A DNA stretch of 64,000 nucleotides, from positions 110,835,669 to 110,899,668 of the forward strand of contig OX439036.1 in assembly GCA_949317995.1 (NCBI GenBank). Reading direction: 5' to 3'. Source of the DNA: Acholoe squamosa (taxonomy: Eukaryota; Annelida; Polychaeta; Phyllodocida; Polynoidae). Below are positions 1 to 12,580 of the stretch, piece by piece. Both the position numbers and the translations under genes were made by a program. The notes beneath the pieces were generated by a model. That model saw nothing but the letters and a program-made list of their open reading frames with translations. It ran no database searches and was not told the origin of the DNA. How positions within the stretch are numbered: the stretch's first letter is position 1; every line of letters begins with the position of its first letter.

Positions 1-3000
1 ACTTTATGATGGATGTCAATCGCGCCATGTTTAGCTAAAATTGGACAAAATGATGTATTTATCTCTATCGCTCAAACTGTATATAAACTTGCTCCAACCA
101 TGTATTTCCACCTTTGGACCCATCCTGGGTCCAAAGTACTTCTGCAGAGGGGATGTGTTTAAAGGCAGATCCACTCCTTGGAGGTTAGTTAAGTTGGTTG
201 TTGCCTTTTGCCTTCTGGAGACATTTGGTGCCTAGACTCATGCATATTTGAAAGCTGTGAAATCAAGTCCTGGACACCATTCCGTTGACGCTACCTCTGT
301 TTTGAAAGTAGTGTATGATAGTCCCTGGTTTAGATACAAAACCAGCTTCAGTGCTGTTGAACATACAACAATAAATCTTTGAATGACCACTAATTACCTA
401 TGCCCAAATACTGGTCACAATGCATGAATACAGCACTGTACTGTCTAGGCTACATATGGGTACAATCCAATACACCAAAACAGGGGTGTTTATATTCATA
501 TAGAGGCAACAAGTCATTGCTTTTAGGTACATTGTGAAGAGCTAAGGCATGTTAAGCCATAGCCTGGCATTTCTCGACATTCACTTCTAGGATCGCACCA
601 GTTCATCCCGTGCTAGATGCAGATAGGAAATATTCCATGGTGGATCCACTCCCTGGGGAATAATAGTATTGCCTGCTGGTGTCCTTATTGTAAAACCATG
701 ACCGATTCTCTATTAGAATCATGCAAATGAGACATTTCCCAGATCTAACTCTCTCTGACATATTTTATAGTGTATTCTGCCTCTATATAATTATAAATTC
801 TCGATTTATATGTCTTTATTGCGTAGGCTTAACAATTGATGTTTCATCATGAACAATACTTCTCGCTTGGCTAATGAGATTATACACATTTCCATTGTAA
901 GAGATTCCATACCATACTTACAATATGATAAATAAGTCTTTCCGTCCTGTGATGATGATCTCCATCATGCACTCTATTATTACCATAGGAAATCTATGGT
1001 TCCAGGCTTGGCATATCTGTATGGTAAATTAATCTAATAAGTACAGCACATAATGCTGCATGCTTATGATGTTGTACACCAGAAGGTAGCCCTGCACAAC
1101 CTACGTCTGAGCTGGGTGATTAGTCAGGGCTGCTACTGGCTCTCCTATGGGAAGAATGGATATCCTATCCCATGGGCCTGCTAGGTCTGGTTCATACAGG
1201 AATGAACTGGCCTCACCATGGGATAATTCTGTATGATGGTTATCTGTCATAATGGCTGTCCTGCGTAATGGTTATCCTGAATATTGTCTACTTCCCATAC
1301 TCTTTATTCTATATAATATATTCTGGACTGTGGTGATAGGGTCTATGTATTAGTTGTTTTCATAAGGTCCTGATCATACAGAAAGGTGAAATATGGGTTG
1401 TTAATAAGTGGTGGCGATAATTATATAGAGATTAATATATGGTGGGATTTCTAATTAATTTAATGTATGTATTATGCTGACACAATTCCCCTTTCCATTT
1501 CAAAGTCTCCCGACTTTGCACCCACACAGTGCAATATTTTAAAATATAACCACTTTAAAATACAAAACAAAACAAAGGACTTGAACTGATTCCTCTAAAC
1601 AAGTGTCAGTTATCATACATTTAGTATTATCTCAGGAGTGCTGATTCTGTGTCAACGAGATACAGAGGTGGCCAATGGCGCGACAAGTCCCTTCATATGG
1701 GTTGTTAAATAATCACCTCAGGCACCTTGTCATTTAATTACCAATTGATAACATTTGTATGGTTGTAATGGATGTTGGCCCACTGCATAGGTGTGTTTTT
1801 GAGACTATATGACGCCTCTAAATAGTCTACTTGGGAATAAATATAACCAATGAACATTACAACTTAGCCTTAATTTAACCCTGTATGATGGGTTGCCCAT
1901 TATTTCAGTTTCTGCACGGGAAACATTGTATTTGTTATAAATTGTGGCATACAAATGGCAATGGGTTGTTTAAATATTGGCATATGTAATTCCCATTACC
2001 TACAAATCTCTATATGATGAGTATCTGAGGTTATAAGGATGTTGGCTCACCACAACCAAAACAATATCTACTTTCACAGATCAACTATGGACACACTGAA
2101 CATGTCTATTCCAGAGTCCCACATAGGTCCCGAGACACTGTTTGTGCATGACCTGATCACATGTTTTGATAGATTTAACACTTTTCTCATCAGTCGGTGG
2201 TGGTTAGTGAAGAGTCCAGGAGCACTGGTCGGTACTGCGCCTTATCCCCAGGATGGGGTTGGGCTTGACAGTGTCTATCCTTGAAATGATGATGATGATA
2301 TAGCCATTCCATCAGGGCAATTTTTGTGGTGTTTGTTGGCTGTTGCTTGGTAAGATGGATTGTGACTGAATAAGGACTTTAAAGCTATACTATGGCTTGT
2401 ACTACCGATGGAGGATCCAATGGAACTTTATATGGGTGTGCCCCTGGAGGAGCAGACTAAGAATGGTCATTCAACTGATCGCTAAGGATGAGTGCACCGC
2501 TCCATCTGATGGACAAATCATTTGCCAATAGCTGTAACATTATGAATTTCTGAAAAATGCCATATTTGGGTACACAATAGAAGACGAAATCACAGTGCGC
2601 AATGACTTTCACATATAGGTTGCTGAATCTGGGGCTGAGAAGGTGCCAGTGGTGTGAGTGAATGTGAGTTGGTGTGAGTGAATGAATGTGGTATTTTGGC
2701 ATTTGGTGGGTTGGGTGTGCTCTTGAATGCGCCGGTTGGAATGTGGCGGCTATTTTGGATGCTGTTTTCCTTTGGGTTCCTGCCCAATCTTAAAATGGTA
2801 AACTGAAAACTGTGGCTATTGCTCTTATAAATATGTCATACTTTGATTCCACTTGGTATCTTTTTCTCCCCTTTTGGAATCACATCCTCTATCCTGACTT
2901 TTTATTCTAAAGACTTTCATTCCAATCCATTTTTAAAATTGATTTCATTAAATTATCTGATTTTTTTTTCATGTGTGCAATCTTACCAAAGTAGATTGAG

Positions 3001-3069
3001 GCTGTGTATATCTGGCCTCCTATTCAAATGAAGGTAAGACATAGACATTGAATTCTCGAATTTCTAGAA
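1..3069. other. Non-coding stretch with old interspersed repeats
   Basis: No convincing gene. Open frames here are short and lack domain-like composition. Segment about 100-245 resembles 17343-17470 (shared wording around CAGATCCACTC and CTGGAGACA). Segment about 590-690 resembles 18655-18740, 35100-35190 and 43310-43400 (shared AGATAAGAAATG and TGGATCCACTC). These look like fragments of one dispersed non-coding repeat family. I see nothing else. Confidence 0.6.
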
Positions 3070-3573
3070 TTGCAGTTTTGGACTATGGGTTGGAGGTCCA
3101 AAGTTGTCAAGAATGTAAAGATGTTATTATATGCAGATGACATAGTCCTAACATCCAGCCATGCATCCCCAGTGGAAGAAAAGGATACTTTGCAACCAAA
3201 AGGCATGACTATAAACGCTGAGAAAATGCAAACCGTCTGGTATGGGGAGAAGAAGGCTATACAGGACTTTAAGGGCCTGGAAATTAACATCAAGGGCAAT
3301 ATCCTCCAGTCACCCCCTGAATATACATATTTAGGTGTTAAGGTGGATAACGAGCTAAAATTGGACTCCTTCATGAAAGCAACTGAAGAAAAGGTGAGAT
3401 AATTTTAAACTCCGAAAAGTCAGTTGTTTCTTCCCTGCCTACAAATGGAAGAAACAATAATTTAAGAGATCCCCCTTTTACAGGGGCAACAAAGAATGGG
3501 AGAAGCTACCAGTCAATGTCCAACAGGCACCCAATGTACTGGCTTTTAAAAACCTCTACAAAAAGATCAAAAT
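3070..3573 (+). pseudogene. Non-LTR retrotransposon reverse transcriptase fragment
   Basis: The open frame contains LLYADDIVL, the YADD catalytic box of reverse transcriptase, then a KGMTINAEK segment and YTYLGVKVDNELK, which match the palm-to-thumb order of LINE reverse transcriptases. After a stop near 3402 the same protein type resumes in another frame (KEWEKLPVNVQQAPNV, about 3483-3573), typical of the C-terminal tail of CR1/L2/RTE-like elements. The endonuclease, fingers and most of the palm are missing, so this is a truncated, frameshifted, dead copy. It is unlikely to derive from the LINE at 21.4-24.3 kb, because the residues around the catalytic box differ substantially. The clade cannot be set from this little sequence. 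Confidence 0.8.
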
Positions 3574-4357
3574 TGGCCCGGACGCTGAACCCAGCAACTG
3601 CTGGACAGCAATCCTGCAACATCCCCCCCGTAAAAGTAGTTTGCTCTTAAATCTACAGCTCTGCTGTAATCTGAGTAAAATGTGAGATATTAGATGATTT
3701 TTAACTCTCCTTGGCAACCCACACCTACCCGCTAAGAAATTTGTGAAAAATCCCCTATCAACACAAAGTTGACCCATGTCAAAGGGGCTACATGCAAAAA
3801 TGACCTAAGTCTTGATCTCATGCTTTGAGCCACTAAAATTAGACAAAACTCAGGTCTACTCTAAATCCAATGTCTCTTTGCCCCCATGACTACCAACCAC
3901 ATTAAGACCTTGGATCGCACACACAAGATTCATATTAAACTCATACCTCCATTCATCTCACTCATACTGTCATAAATCACAAACTAACTCATAGTGCCTT
4001 GAGAGGGCGGCGGCACGACCCTCTCTAATGGGAAGAAATGAATATAGTTTACTCTACTTATCTAGTTTATTAAATTTCACCTTGCTGCTATTTTGGCCTC
4101 TTTTGGTTCTTGGCCATTCCAAAATTATTTTTAAAGTGTCTTAAATACCAGATCAAGTGCCTCGGCTATACATATTGTATTAATTCAGCGTGAGAATGGT
4201 GAATATCATATAAAGGAGTGCCCTTTTTGCTTCACCAAATAATTGTGCAACAGGCATATTTCTCAGAATAATGTAGGAGATACCATGTTATGGAGTGATG
4301 GAAATTCACTGTTTTCAAACAACCTTATAGGAAAAGGAAAAGGTCACTGGTGTTTAA
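3574..4357. other. No recognisable feature
   Basis: AT-rich sequence after the reverse transcriptase scrap. The CTCTCTAATGGGAAG area near 4021 may be the decayed tail of that LINE. Nothing else can be supported. Confidence 0.4.
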
Positions 4358-4430
4358 CAAGAAATGCGGTTGTGACCGCATAAAAAACGCCTCCCGGCGT
4401 TTTTTTAAGCGGTCACAACCTCATTTCTTG
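4358..4430. repeat. 73-bp hairpin palindrome (foldback MITE-like)
   Basis: The arms beginning CAAGAAATG and ending CATTTCTTG pair along about 33 bp with two or three mismatches and a 3-nt loop inside CGCCTCCCGGCG. The stem contains GGTTGTGACCGC and its complement. There is no coding potential. It may be a foldback MITE or a hairpin end of a lost element. Confidence 0.8.
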
Positions 4431-4507
4431 CATACGAGGGAATTTAGTTTAGGGATTCTGTATTGTGACACCTCATCACATGGGTGAAATGCAATCATCA
4501 AAGTTTT

Positions 4508-5040
4508 TTGGCTAATGCAAAGGAATAAATGTGCCAGATAGATTAGAATTTAAAGTGCAAAGGCTTTATCCATACATGCGATTTAAGCAGGTGATATGCT
4601 TGCAAGGCAATCAGGCTGTCAACATTTTATATGAAGGACCATGATTGTTCAAACCATCATGCATGTGCAAGGTGTATGTCTTCCAATTCATACAGAGACA
4701 ATTTTAATACCTGACCCCCTTTGTGGGTGCCATAACCAGAGTGCTTTGTCAGTTGAGGATGACTGCGACATCAAAAGCCTCATTGTAATTGACACTCCCT
4801 TTCTGACCTTTACTGCCGTGATAGTGCAAGAATAAGCCTGTATTGGATTTACACATAGACTAAAAGAGAAAAGGATATATAACTCATAGGTCTACATCAA
4901 CAGTTTTCAAATCATTGATATCAGGAGATGCTTCATCATTATTATAAATCTTACCCCTTTAAGGACTGCTAATGCATCAAAGCATAATGTCGGTTTGATG
5001 TCATTATGCATCAACGCAGCCCTGGTGAGTAACCTAACAC
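4508..5040. repeat. Interspersed repeat R2, copy 1
   Basis: It aligns with 26578-26888. Shared stretches include GGAATAAATGTGCCAGATAG, CTGTATTGGATTTACACAT and GGTCTACATCAA. The second copy lacks roughly 200 bp from the middle. The copies are in the same orientation and non-coding. The family is not recognised. Confidence 0.75.
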
Positions 5041-5149
5041 GATATTCATCATCCCAACCCTCTCGGGTCGAAAGTACTTTTCTGCATCAGTGGCCCTTAA
5101 AGGTTTAAAGGATTTTGTCAATGGACCTTCCCAGCCAGCTATTTTCCAT

Positions 5150-5470
5150 TTGTCTCAGTATCGAGCAAGAAGGATGTATGAGATATCGGCTTTGTAGTTC
5201 CACTCATAAATCCCATTAGGGAGGCTAATGGGATTAAGGGTGAGCAGGAAAGGGAGGCTTAATTAGAGGTGGAGATTTAGTCTCAACATAAATAACGCCC
5301 AAGTGTGCTGTGTAATATATAGTTGCTATGATCCTTCCTTGGGGCTAGCCATGTCTACCCTCCTTATATTTCAAATCGATCAAACTGCTTCAATGCCTCC
5401 CCTATATAAAGCAAGTGTCATATTACATTGTGTTTATGATATCTTCAGAGGATGTTGAGTGCAGTTTTAG
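5150..5470. repeat. Interspersed repeat R3, copy 1
   Basis: It resembles 11590-11890 and the short piece at 45490-45560. The best conserved part is CTATGATCCTTCC followed by GCCATGTCTAC, then ATCAACTGCTTCA-like text. All are in the same orientation and non-coding, and the ends are not definable. Confidence 0.6.
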
Positions 5471-5649
5471 CCAAGATATAGGGAATATCAGCACTTATAC
5501 CACACTTGGGTGGAAAGACAATGGAAAAGCACAGGTAATATATTGCGTATAGCTGCTGTAAGTTGATGCGGTCCACTGAGAACACACACCCTCCCCCATT
5601 CCCCAGCTTGTGAATGGTTTTGAGTGGGTCACAAGTGTGGCATAAGTGA

Positions 5650-5751
5650 GATAAACACCTCATTGGGCAGTGTAGGCAGTATATAGACAACAGGCTCTAT
5701 GACAGCCTGTTGTCTATATAGTGAATACAGTGACCAAACTCGGTGTTTATC
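5650..5751. repeat. 102-bp imperfect palindrome
   Basis: Outer arms GATAAACACC / GGTGTTTATC and inner arms TATAGACAACAGGCT / AGCCTGTTGTCTATA pair around a 7-nt loop (CTATGAC). The middle of the stem is less well matched (left CTCATTGGGC, right CAAACTCGG). The layout resembles the hairpins at 50.3 and 60.3 kb: an ATAAAC start, a mismatched CTC motif, then an inner stem. Confidence 0.75.
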
Positions 5752-5970
5752 TACCACATATATACCCTGGCTAACCATAGAATTTCAAAATTCTGTAGCT
5801 GATTCCTGAAAACTTTGCAACATACTTACCAGTAAGAAAAAGCAAATTCATTGATTCACATACAACAAAATGCACTTTAAAAATAACTGTTGACTCTACT
5901 AGGCATCTTGGTTGAACTGAACAGTGAACCATTGTAATTGTAATGCATTGAAAGAGTGTAGTTTCTACGA

Positions 5971-6291
5971 TTTATTTTATGTGAATAACTTCTTCCCGTA
6001 GAGATAGCATTGCACGGTTGATCGCCACACCCCCAGTGGCGTAACGTGTGTCGATCCACCACAGCGGCAGATCCACCACTGCAGCCTCGTTCTGGGTGCA
6101 TATTAACATTCAAAATGGTGGACCGCTGCTCGTACGGGGGACTACGGTAACGGATTTTGCTAATTTTCAGTTAATTAGACACTCTAAAAACATAAAATAA
6201 ATATAGAACTAAACTCCCCTGGTGTTCTCGGTGGCTGATCCACCCCTCGTGGTGGATCGGCCACCTTGTACACCACGGTCGTTTAGTTCTA
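5971..6291. mobile_element. Foldback element R5, copy A
   Basis: It is clearly related to 12581-12920 over its whole length (shared TTTATTTTATGTG, GATCGCCACACCCCCAGTGG, CGATCCACCACAG). The front motif TTTATTTTATGT recurs inverted as ACATAAAATAAAT near 6191. The end is a hairpin (6204-6291) with arms TAGAACTAAAC / GTTTAGTTCTA and inner GATCCACC / GGTGGATC. An ATG at 6115 in good context runs about 30 nt to a splice-donor-like G|GTAACG at 6147, followed about 57 bp later by the hairpin. No protein is encoded, so it is probably non-autonomous. Confidence 0.75.
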
Positions 6292-7936
6292 TCTATGAAC
6301 CCTCAGATGGCAATACAATAAAGCACTGTGGTATGAGGAATCTCAGTGAAAATAATGGTGAATTCCTGGTTCATAAGTTGCAAGAGATTATTTTCATGAC
6401 CTTTTTAAAGTGTAATTATATGCAGCATATTTAGATACTTTTCTAGGATTGATTTTACAAGTTGAACTTGATTTCCTCAGACTTTCCCAAATATTGTAAA
6501 TGTTGTCCAATAAATAATTTATTTCAAACCATTCTAGCATCCAGACATAATTCCACTTAAATAGTTATCATCAAAAAATGATTTCCTTTTTATGCTTAAG
6601 ATGGTACAAAATATAAGAGATAAGTAGGTTAGACATCCTTTGGTAATGACTGTCGGTCTTTGATAATAAGTATAAATCTTCTTTCCCTAAGTGTCTTTCC
6701 TGAGGGACTTATTGCATTTGATAGAATTCGATGCATAAAGGGGTTTGGTGTGAGCTGAGTTTTTGCCTAAAAGCTAGGATAACATGCTTAAAACCCCTAA
6801 GGGAACTGCATATAAACATAATGCCGGTTAGAGATAAGAGGTGGGTATAATGAAAATGGTTGCACAAGTGTGAAGAATTCTCCACATCTACTGAGATTTA
6901 GAAACAGAAGCCAGATACATTAGTTTCAAAATTGAAAAACAAAAACGAAGATTGCATTTCAATGTGTTTTGATTGTGTTGACACAGGGCTTAACAGCTGA
7001 AATATTGGCACATGACGTTGTATTTCCTACTAATGGACCACTCAATGCCTTTTACTAAAGCATATCTCATATTGTAGGCTTTATCTTCAAAGGGCATACC
7101 CACAACGGGCAAAAGAAAAAGACTTTGTTTGATGCATCCCCACTCTATCCATTACAGAAAGATGACGTTCACCTCTGCTTGCAAGATTAAAATAGATCAA
7201 TCTAAAGCTATACTTTTTGCCACTTTGTTACTACTGGCTACATCAATAATGCAGTCTGATATTAAATGGATAGATTTTCACAGTGATTAAAAAAAGTGTA
7301 TTGTCCTATGAGTCCTCGCACAATATCTTAAATAGCATTGTTAATACAGACCATTAAGTGATGTGTCAAATTTTATTATTATTGTCAACGTTAACACCTC
7401 TTGCCAAACTGATCCACGCTGTCTGAGTCAGGAAATAACATTTTACATCTTCTATGACTGCATACAACCAAGGCTTGTGCTAATTCTATGAGCTGCAAGG
7501 AGACAAGAAGAAAGGGATGTCCATGAGGGGATACATTGATAATCCTCCTGGCTTGCCTGCTTACAGTTTCCAATACAACTCCAAGTGATGCAGTTGTAAC
7601 ATCTTTAGAAATAACAACATGAATATTTATGTATATACATACATGTAGTTTGGTCAGTAATTAGGGTAATTTGAGGCTTCATTAAATGGGTCTGTATGGA
7701 CAACAATTGTGAAAAGGAGGAAGCAATGTACATATAATGCTGTGTCAGCACTATAGATAGGACACCTTGTCCCTGTACAATAAAGGTAGGAAGCTGAGCA
7801 CTCCTTAATGTGTAGCCTGTGTACAGCTTGAGATGTTTATTGGGGCATTGTAACTATCTGATGAAATATTTAACATCATAAATGATTTCCCAATAGAAGG
7901 TACATAGGTTTAGATATATGCTGGAAAGTGTTATTA
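6292..7936. other. No recognisable gene
   Basis: Low-GC sequence with only short open frames. I see neither tRNA boxes nor strong inverted repeats here. Confidence 0.5.
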
Positions 7937-8127
7937 CACTGTAGAAAAATGTTGTTGAAATAATAACTCAATACTTGTCCCAAAGTTGTCAGAGATCCGT
8001 CATCATTTCACAGAGATTCCTTGTACTTTAGTGTACCACCATACTGCCACCTGGGGTTTCTTGTTAAAACAACACTGGTTCAATATTATAAAATTACAGT
8101 GTATTGTTATGTTTCATGAGGATCCCT
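7937..8127 (+). mobile_element. CACTGT MITE (R1), copy 1, decayed
   Basis: It begins TA|CACTGTAGAAAAATG and carries the family's internal landmarks CTTGTCCCAAAGTTG, TTTCACAGAGAT, TGCCACCT and AGGATCCCTGG in the same order as the complete copy at 14366-14586 (opposite strand). The 3' terminal repeat is not visible. There is no open frame. Confidence 0.7.
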
Positions 8128-9197
8128 GGAGCTTAATTCAAAAGGCTCTGCCATTGCTACCTATGAGATGTTAGTGATTTCCCTCCCATATTCTATACTG
8201 CTATGGTAAGGTAGGCCTGCCTTCCTTTCTGATAGCCAGCTACTTTTTAGTGAGCAATGTTAGCCTCAGCCCTCCTTTCACTATTCCAAGCAGCTAACAA
8301 CTGTGCAGAGTGGTAACCGGTCCACAAAGAAAAAATAGCAGTGGAAGGTAAAAAATAGCAGAGGAAAAACTCATTCTCTCAAGAGTGGCTACACTGGGGT
8401 TCTGTTAATTATATATACCCTGTCGGGTGCACTTGACCCTGAAATGTCTTATACCATATGATCTCTTAGGCAAGAGGGTAGCAAATATTAGAGGTTTAAA
8501 GGATACACTATCTCACCTGAAGTCAGTCATGCTTGCATCAAGAGGATCCCAAGCTTGGGGTGGGGGGGGGGCTTCCTTAAAATCCTTCACTGTTGTTGGT
8601 AGGCTATATGAATTGCGATATTTCAGCAGAAAAGATTGAAATATAAAATAAATACCAAATATAAGACAGGAAGGGGATGAAGAAAGAAATTTATAAGGCA
8701 AGGGAAATGGATATAGAGGAGCCGTTTTAAAAAGGGGGAAAGCTTCCTATTATGACGTATAGTCTAGAAAGAAAGAGACTATTTTGAGAACACCATATGA
8801 CATGTAATCCAGTTCTTCCAAATATTAATGTGCATGTAAGTTTAAGTCTATTCCCATCTATATGTACAGGAGAAAAATAAATCTACCAGGAGTTACCATG
8901 AAATTATAGCTTGTATTTTAGAAGTACAGTGTACCTCTACACCAACTAACAGAGAGAAGGGAAGCATGACGTTACTTTGCCCTTACTGCATAAGTAGACT
9001 CAAGAGCCCTCAAGCAGTCTGAGAAAATGCCCTTAACTCATAAGCAACCTCAAGAGCCCCATCTGTAGGTGCATTCACTTTTGTAACGAGAATGTCCCCC
9101 CACCCAGGTGCACTTGCACTCGGGGGGAAACCACTACAGTTTCTCAGTATAAAATAAGGGGTGGTGTATAGTACTTAAGTGGAATACTGAAGGACTG
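8128..9197. other. No recognisable gene; short G-run
   Basis: Only short open frames are present. A G-rich run (TGGGGTGGGGGGGGGG) lies near 8556. Nothing else is supported. Confidence 0.45.
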
Positions 9198-9282
9198 CAC
9201 TGAAAAAAGGCTTCCTGACAAAGTGACATGTATACCCATGGCAACTTGATTTGACACAGAGAGCACATGTCATTGGGACATG
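9198..9282 (+). repeat. Repeat R4 end, copy 1
   Basis: CACTGAAAAAAGGCTTCCTG and about 65 bp after it are repeated in inverse orientation at 29984-30070, with only a few differences. The outermost CACTGAAAAAA looks like a transposon terminus. Confidence 0.75.
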
Positions 9283-11261
9283 GATGTATAATATGATACA
9301 ATATGATGCCCCCAGAGGACTAGCTTTGGATAGAATAGAAAATACTTGACATACACAAATATGTTGGAATATAGCATTCGTTTCAATGAGTACCAATGCA
9401 TCAAAAATGGGAAAGGAACCCCACTGAGGTCACTGTGGTAAGAAAACCACGCAGCACTGAGATGCCCTTTCCACTGTGTTAGTTCTGACAAGGGAAACAA
9501 CTAGAAAGAATTGCTATTGTAGACAGCTGTTCAATAAAGTCTCTTCCCACAATGAGTTCACTTCAGTACATAACACGGGTAGTGTTGATAGAAAAAATGT
9601 TCCTGTTCAAAAGATTACACTACTATAATTTCTCTGGCAAAGATGAACGGTCTAATGTAATTCCCACATTAGTAATTATGCTTTATGTATTCCTTTTCTG
9701 AAGATTTAGTGAAGTAAATGAAAGAAATAGATGAACAAAATTTGCATCATGGAGTAACATATAAGATACAGAGAGGTACAGTTAGAATTGAAATTAGATT
9801 CTTTGTTCATGCTGGAATAAAAGAAGAGAGCATACAGTTCTGGGTAGATGCAAAGGCGTAAGGTATGAAATAGAGTTTAGAGTGTAAAGGGTGCAATGTG
9901 AGCAGATATGAGAGCTGTAAGAGATCTATGCCATCACAATTTTATATGACTGTTGCTGTAGTACTGTTCCCAACTTCAGGATAGTGGGGGTGTCCGCATA
10001 TATATACATACATAGACTCTTGTTATACCGGACTCTCTTTGTGCGTGCACAGAAATATAACCAGATCTGTGAATGGGATTTGGATGATTGTGACAAAAGG
10101 CACATTTAACCTGACACCCCAATTCTGATCGTTTGAGATGCAGCATAGCAGCTGTGAGCGTGTATGGGATTTCCACCTACGTCACACAAAAGGATAGGTA
10201 GCCTAAATAGCTACAATAGAAGGTCATTTGTATCCCCTTGGAAGGTTTAGACTTTTGCTAAATGTATTGCAGTAGCAGAAAGGCATTATGAGATTAGAAT
10301 ACAGTGTATAATGTTTCTCAAGGCCAGTACTGGCCAGCAGGCTTACTGAACATTGCCATTTTATAGTGTGAATGAGCAAAGTAAGAGCTACTGTTCTCTG
10401 TCTACTCAATTCTGCTATATTTATAGGGTTTAATTGGGATAATAGTAAAGTTTATTAGGTACTTTACGAGTTAGTATTTATATCAAATTAGCAAGTAATT
10501 TTGAAGATCCAATACAATTGTAACCAAATGAGAGCAATTACAGTTTTCAAGGTAGAAAAAGGGTGCTTTCAGCCAAACGCGAACATTTCCTTCCCTTTTG
10601 ATCCTTTTATAGAGCTAAATGTTTTAAGGGGATGACTTTGGGTGTCTCTATCCCAATGCAGGGAATTATTATTACCAATATACATGTTCTGGAAAGCTTT
10701 TACTGCTGAAGCCACCTTCGCGGTCCTATATCAAGCCTCCAAGGGTCCATAGTAATTCAATCTATAGGATTCTGCTTCTTCTGGAAATTGAAAGAAGAAG
10801 GACTTGTTCTTGAAGTGTCCATGCATACATAGACCTCCCTAGGGAGAAGAAGAATATGAGTACTATTGTCAACATCCTTGCTATCATACCCTGAATAGAG
10901 AAGAAGTTGCTGTAAACAATGTGTAAGCCACATTTGTGTATAAACAACAACCTGAGTTTCTGGTAATAAGCCAGGGACCTTTGGTACGAAAGGGTTTCCA
11001 AACTATTTTCTCTATTTATAAACCTGATGTATTTATAAGCGATGAGTTTGTAAACGATTGTCCTCTAAGCTGCACCATAACGTTGATCAAAGAGCCAAGG
11101 CTTGTATAGGTGTGTTTGACTGTATATTGAGGGTAGATGTAACATTCCCAACAAGGCAGTTGTATTCCCTTGCTGAGAGGTGAGATGTTTTAGTGCACAA
11201 CAAACATATACATTTGAAGTGTAAGCAGTATAAAAACTATGGTCATAGCCAAGATTGATTA
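9283..11261. other. No recognisable gene
   Basis: About 2 kb without a convincing coding frame, RNA gene or strong repeat. Open frames of 60-80 codons occur on both strands, but their composition is not protein-like. Confidence 0.45.
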
Positions 11262-11450
11262 CACTGTGAAAAGATGTCAGCGAAATAGCAAAGGAATGCT
11301 CCTCCCTAAGTTACAAATCCATTGATTTTTTCAGAGAAGTTCTTAGTACATTTATGTACCACCCTACTGCCACCTAGGGCTTCTTGTAAAAACTACACTG
11401 ATTACGGTGGTTCACTGTTCAGTTTTACTAGGATCCCTGGTTGATTCAAC
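11262..11450 (+). mobile_element. CACTGT MITE (R1), copy 2, decayed
   Basis: It starts TA|CACTGTGAAAAGATGTC and shows TTTTTTCAGAGAAG, CTGCCACCTAGGGCTTCTTG, GGTTCACTGTTCAGTTTTAC and GGATCCCTGG in the family order. The far end is lost. Confidence 0.7.
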
Positions 11451-11589
11451 AGTGTAAGAATGACAGTGTATCAGGATATCCTAATATCTCAGTATACATC
11501 AGGAACCTCTTCACAGTTATTGTAGAATCTTACAAGATTTCATTACTTGACCCGTCCCAGCCTGCCTGATATTGTACTGCGGCAAACCA

Positions 11590-11890
11590 GCAATCTCAGT
11601 ATCAGATTTACTCGTAAATCCCAATGGCGGGGGGTGGGGAAAGATTAACTGTGGGCAGGGATGGGAGACTTTAAGGCTAAGATAGATCGACTTGTAATGC
11701 AGATTGGCGAAGTGAATTGCGTTATGTATACAATGATCCTTCCAGGGGGCCTGCCATGTCTACTTACCTCATCTTTCAAATAAATCAACCTGCTTCACTG
11801 TTTTCTCGTATCATCTCAAGTCAGTGTCACATCCTATTATGTGTTAGATATCTTTGAGATGTTGTGGGCAAGCCTAGCCAACATATCAGC
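11590..11890. repeat. Interspersed repeat R3, copy 2
   Basis: It shares CAATGATCCTTCCAGGGGGC and GCCATGTCTAC with 45510-45540, and the looser flanks with 5150-5470. It is non-coding. Confidence 0.6.
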
Positions 11891-12103
11891 ATGCTTTGGC
11901 TTCTGACAATTAGTAGACTATGAAGCTGATACTCTGAAGATATTGTCACAAGCTTTGCAGCATTGTAATAAGTACTGGACAAACCTCTGCAATGACTTTA
12001 TCAAGATTCCTCTAAGTTAGTCACCTGAAGTACTTGATCCAATTTGGGACATTTCAAAGATAACATGGGAATAGGATAAGCTTAGTTAATGCCTTTAAAG
12101 CCT

Positions 12104-12294
12104 CACTGTGAAAAAAAGTGTCAAAATAATGGTTCTCCACCAACTTTTGGAAAAACTTTTCCCATGAACATCCTCGTAACACAATGATGTAGTCTTTTCT
12201 GTGGTGTCTTGGTAAATCCTGCATAAAAAATACTGTGATTCACTGTACTGTTGTTGGGAAAGCCTAACGAATTTATCAACCTTTTCTTAGAGTG
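12104..12294. mobile_element. CACTGT-type MITE, about 190 bp
   Basis: The ends are CACTGTGAAAAAAAGTG and TTTTCTTAGAGTG, i.e. imperfect terminal inverted repeats of the R1 type, followed by TA on the right. The interior differs from the 14.4 kb copy, so it may be a related subfamily. Confidence 0.55.
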
Positions 12295-12580
12295 TAGAAA
12301 GGTTTAAAGGTGACAAGGAATGCCAAAGAACGATGCTGCAGAAAGACATTTATTTTAAGTTTACCTCTTGGACTACAGCTAAGTGTCCAGATCCTGGTAT
12401 GCATTAGATGGAAAGTATGGGAAATTTGATGTATTAGTCAGCGCCCTGTTCCCCATATATATACTTCATGTATTGAGGTGTCACCTTCCCACTGCCTGTC
12501 CTGATGCAGCGTAAATTCATAGCTTATACAGGAACCGCTTATTGTAGCTTACCGAAGGTTCCCAAAGCCAAGGGGCGACA

